A stretch of DNA of 64,000 nucleotides, taken from NCBI RefSeq assembly GCF_042646605.1, contig NZ_JBHRUG010000001.1:1-64000 (forward strand), written 5' to 3'. The position numbers were made by a program, and so were the translations under genes. The notes under the pieces were generated by a model. It saw only the letters and a list, made by a program, of their open reading frames with translations. It ran no database searches and was not told where the DNA came from. Positions 62,986-64,000 of the stretch are shown piece after piece; the first letter of the stretch is position 1, and each line of letters begins with the position of its first letter. The stretch comes from Litchfieldella rifensis. GTDB taxonomy: Bacteria > Pseudomonadota > Gammaproteobacteria > Pseudomonadales > Halomonadaceae.

Positions 62986-64000
62986 TCAGGCTTGTAACCG
63001 TGGGGCATGAAGCTGCTCCCACAGCATCACCAGCATGCACACGCCAAGCACGGCATAGAGGAACATGAAGCCGGCGGTACGGATGCCGATCCAGGTATCG
63101 CCGAGCGCGAACATCAACGGCGGCATGGCGGCGAACAGCCCGCCCAAGGCCAGCGCCAGCCCTCCTACGCGGGCCATGTCCTCGCCGTGATCGCGATGGA
63201 TCAGGCGCATCAGGCTGCCCTTGCCGATGCCCATCGCCAACCCCATGATGACCAATAGCGCGACGAACCCCCACAGCGGCATATGGAAGCTAAAGACCAA
63301 CTCGCCCTTCACGCCCTGGATATTGATCGAGAAGCTGGGATAGGAAAGCCAGAACAGGCAAGCCAACACCCATAGACCGACCCACCAACGAAGGCTACGG
63401 AAGTCGCGCCAGTCAGCCAGCGCGCCTCCGACGATCTGACCCAGTCCACTGGACAGAGTGAAGGCCAGCGACCAAAGCGCGGCACTGGCCAGTGGCAGGT
63501 GGTATTGCGCGGATAGATAGCTCGGTAGCCACAGTGCCAGCGCCACGAAGGCACCGAAGAAGAAGCTGTAGTAGAACGCCAGCCGCCAGGCTGCCCAACA
63601 ATACGGCAGCCATGTTCGGTAACGAGGGCGTGGCGCATGCGACGACACTGTGGATGCCGAATCGTCGGCAAACAACCACAGCAGAAGTGCGACGAGCACG
63701 ATCAGCAGGAGATACAGGGAAGGCGCCAGACGCCAGCCGTAGGCCTGACTGACCAGAGGCAGCAGCAGGTAGCTCAGTCCCGCACCCAGCATCCCGGCGC
63801 CATACAACCCCAGCGCCAGGCCGGCATGCCGCGATGGCCCCCATGTCGCTACCCGCACCAGACCCGCCACCAGCGTGCCGGCGCCTACCCCCAGGCCAGC
63901 CCCCGCCAGCAGGAACTCGACGTAATGCTGTGCCTGACCGATCCACCACAGGAAGGGGCACACCAGCCACAGGCAGGCGATCATTACCCGTCGGCCGCCC
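62986..64000 (-). CDS. narK: NarK-family nitrate/nitrite transporter (5' end outside the window)
   Basis: The visible 338 codons are open to the right edge; the protein starts beyond position 64000. Hydrophobic segments and the NarK-type pattern (GRRVMIACLWLVCPFLWWIG, GAGLGVGAGTLVAGL, WGPSRHAGLALGLYGAGMLGAG) fit an MFS nitrate/nitrite transporter. Its place upstream of narG on the same strand suggests a narK-narGHJI unit for nitrate uptake and nitrite export. The C-terminal part ends QLHAPRLQA. Confidence 0.85.
   Translation of the reverse strand, partial: GGRRVMIACLWLVCPFLWWIGQAQHYVEFLLAGAGLGVGAGTLVAGLVRVATWGPSRHAGLALGLYGAGMLGAGLSYLLLPLVSQAYGWRLAPSLYLLLIVLVALLLWLFADDSASTVSSHAPRPRYRTWLPYCWAAWRLAFYYSFFFGAFVALALWLPSYLSAQYHLPLASAALWSLAFTLSSGLGQIVGGALADWRDFRSLRWWVGLWVLACLFWLSYPSFSINIQGVKGELVFSFHMPLWGFVALLVIMGLAMGIGKGSLMRLIHRDHGEDMARVGGLALALGGLFAAMPPLMFALGDTWIGIRTAGFMFLYAVLGVCMLVMLWEQLHAPRLQA

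Noticed and set aside
1..64000. Defence system, prophage or secondary-metabolite cluster
   Set aside because: No relevant signature genes were seen. The accessory content is nitrate metabolism, aromatic catabolism and transport.

Overview
The window is high-GC gammaproteobacterial chromosome, and its gene content (TAXI-type TRAP transporter, LivFGMHK-type ABC cassette, BenE permeases, NasST regulation, narGHJI with moaB and ppiC) fits a Halomonas-like member of the Halomonadaceae. That placement is inferred from content and coding style, not from a marker gene. No rRNA, tRNA, CRISPR array, prophage or intact insertion sequence was seen. The left edge holds only the tail of one coding frame, and the right edge cuts a narK-type transporter.

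Layout. Positions 1-2.5 kb carry two alpha/beta hydrolases, one fused to a LuxR DNA-binding domain. Positions 2.5-13 kb are a nitrate-assimilation locus: cobA (siroheme) and nasA on the minus strand, nasT-nasS and a FAD reductase-nirB-nirD operon on the plus strand. Both structural operons are preceded by an RNA leader with an A1/G4 hexaloop stem and a T-tailed terminator, the expected target of the ANTAR protein NasT. REP-like repeats lie between nirB and nirD. Positions 13-32 kb are mixed housekeeping and transport genes: TAXI-TRAP pair, phoH, zinc-ribbon protein, methyltransferase, esterase, SLC13 permease, cold-shock protein, two divergent L,D-transpeptidases, a 5'-nucleotidase, a gamma-glutamyltransferase, a split chromate transporter, threonine ammonia-lyase, a glycosyltransferase and HU.

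Positions 32.9-49 kb form an aromatic-acid island. A minus-strand operon, catB-catC-catA-benA-benB-benC-benD-permease, ends at a good terminator and converts benzoate through catechol and muconate to an enol-lactone; the later beta-ketoadipate steps are not in the window. A divergent LysR regulator has an ATAC-N7-GTAT operator next to catB. A diverged copy of that operator region lies upstream of a second minus-strand operon: a 36-codon ORF, a Liv-type ABC transporter and a BenE permease. This suggests that uptake and catabolism answer to the same regulator.

Positions 49-52.4 kb hold terC and a comparatively AT-rich YejM-like inner-membrane sulfatase-fold protein. Positions 52.4-64 kb are the respiratory nitrate reductase region: narK(partial)-narG-narH-narJ-narI-ppiC-moaB-truncated moeA-Dnr-like regulator, followed by the remnant of a DGC-domain zinc-binding gene and fnr. 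The two nitrate systems are complementary: NasA/NirBD for nitrogen supply under NasST control, and NarGHI for anaerobic respiration under probable Fnr/Dnr control.

The least conventional items are the paired antitermination leaders, the duplicated operator with its 36-residue ORF, a concentric 62-bp palindrome inside the nar operon, an eight-copy heptanucleotide repeat, and the moeA fragment kept in a translationally coupled chain.
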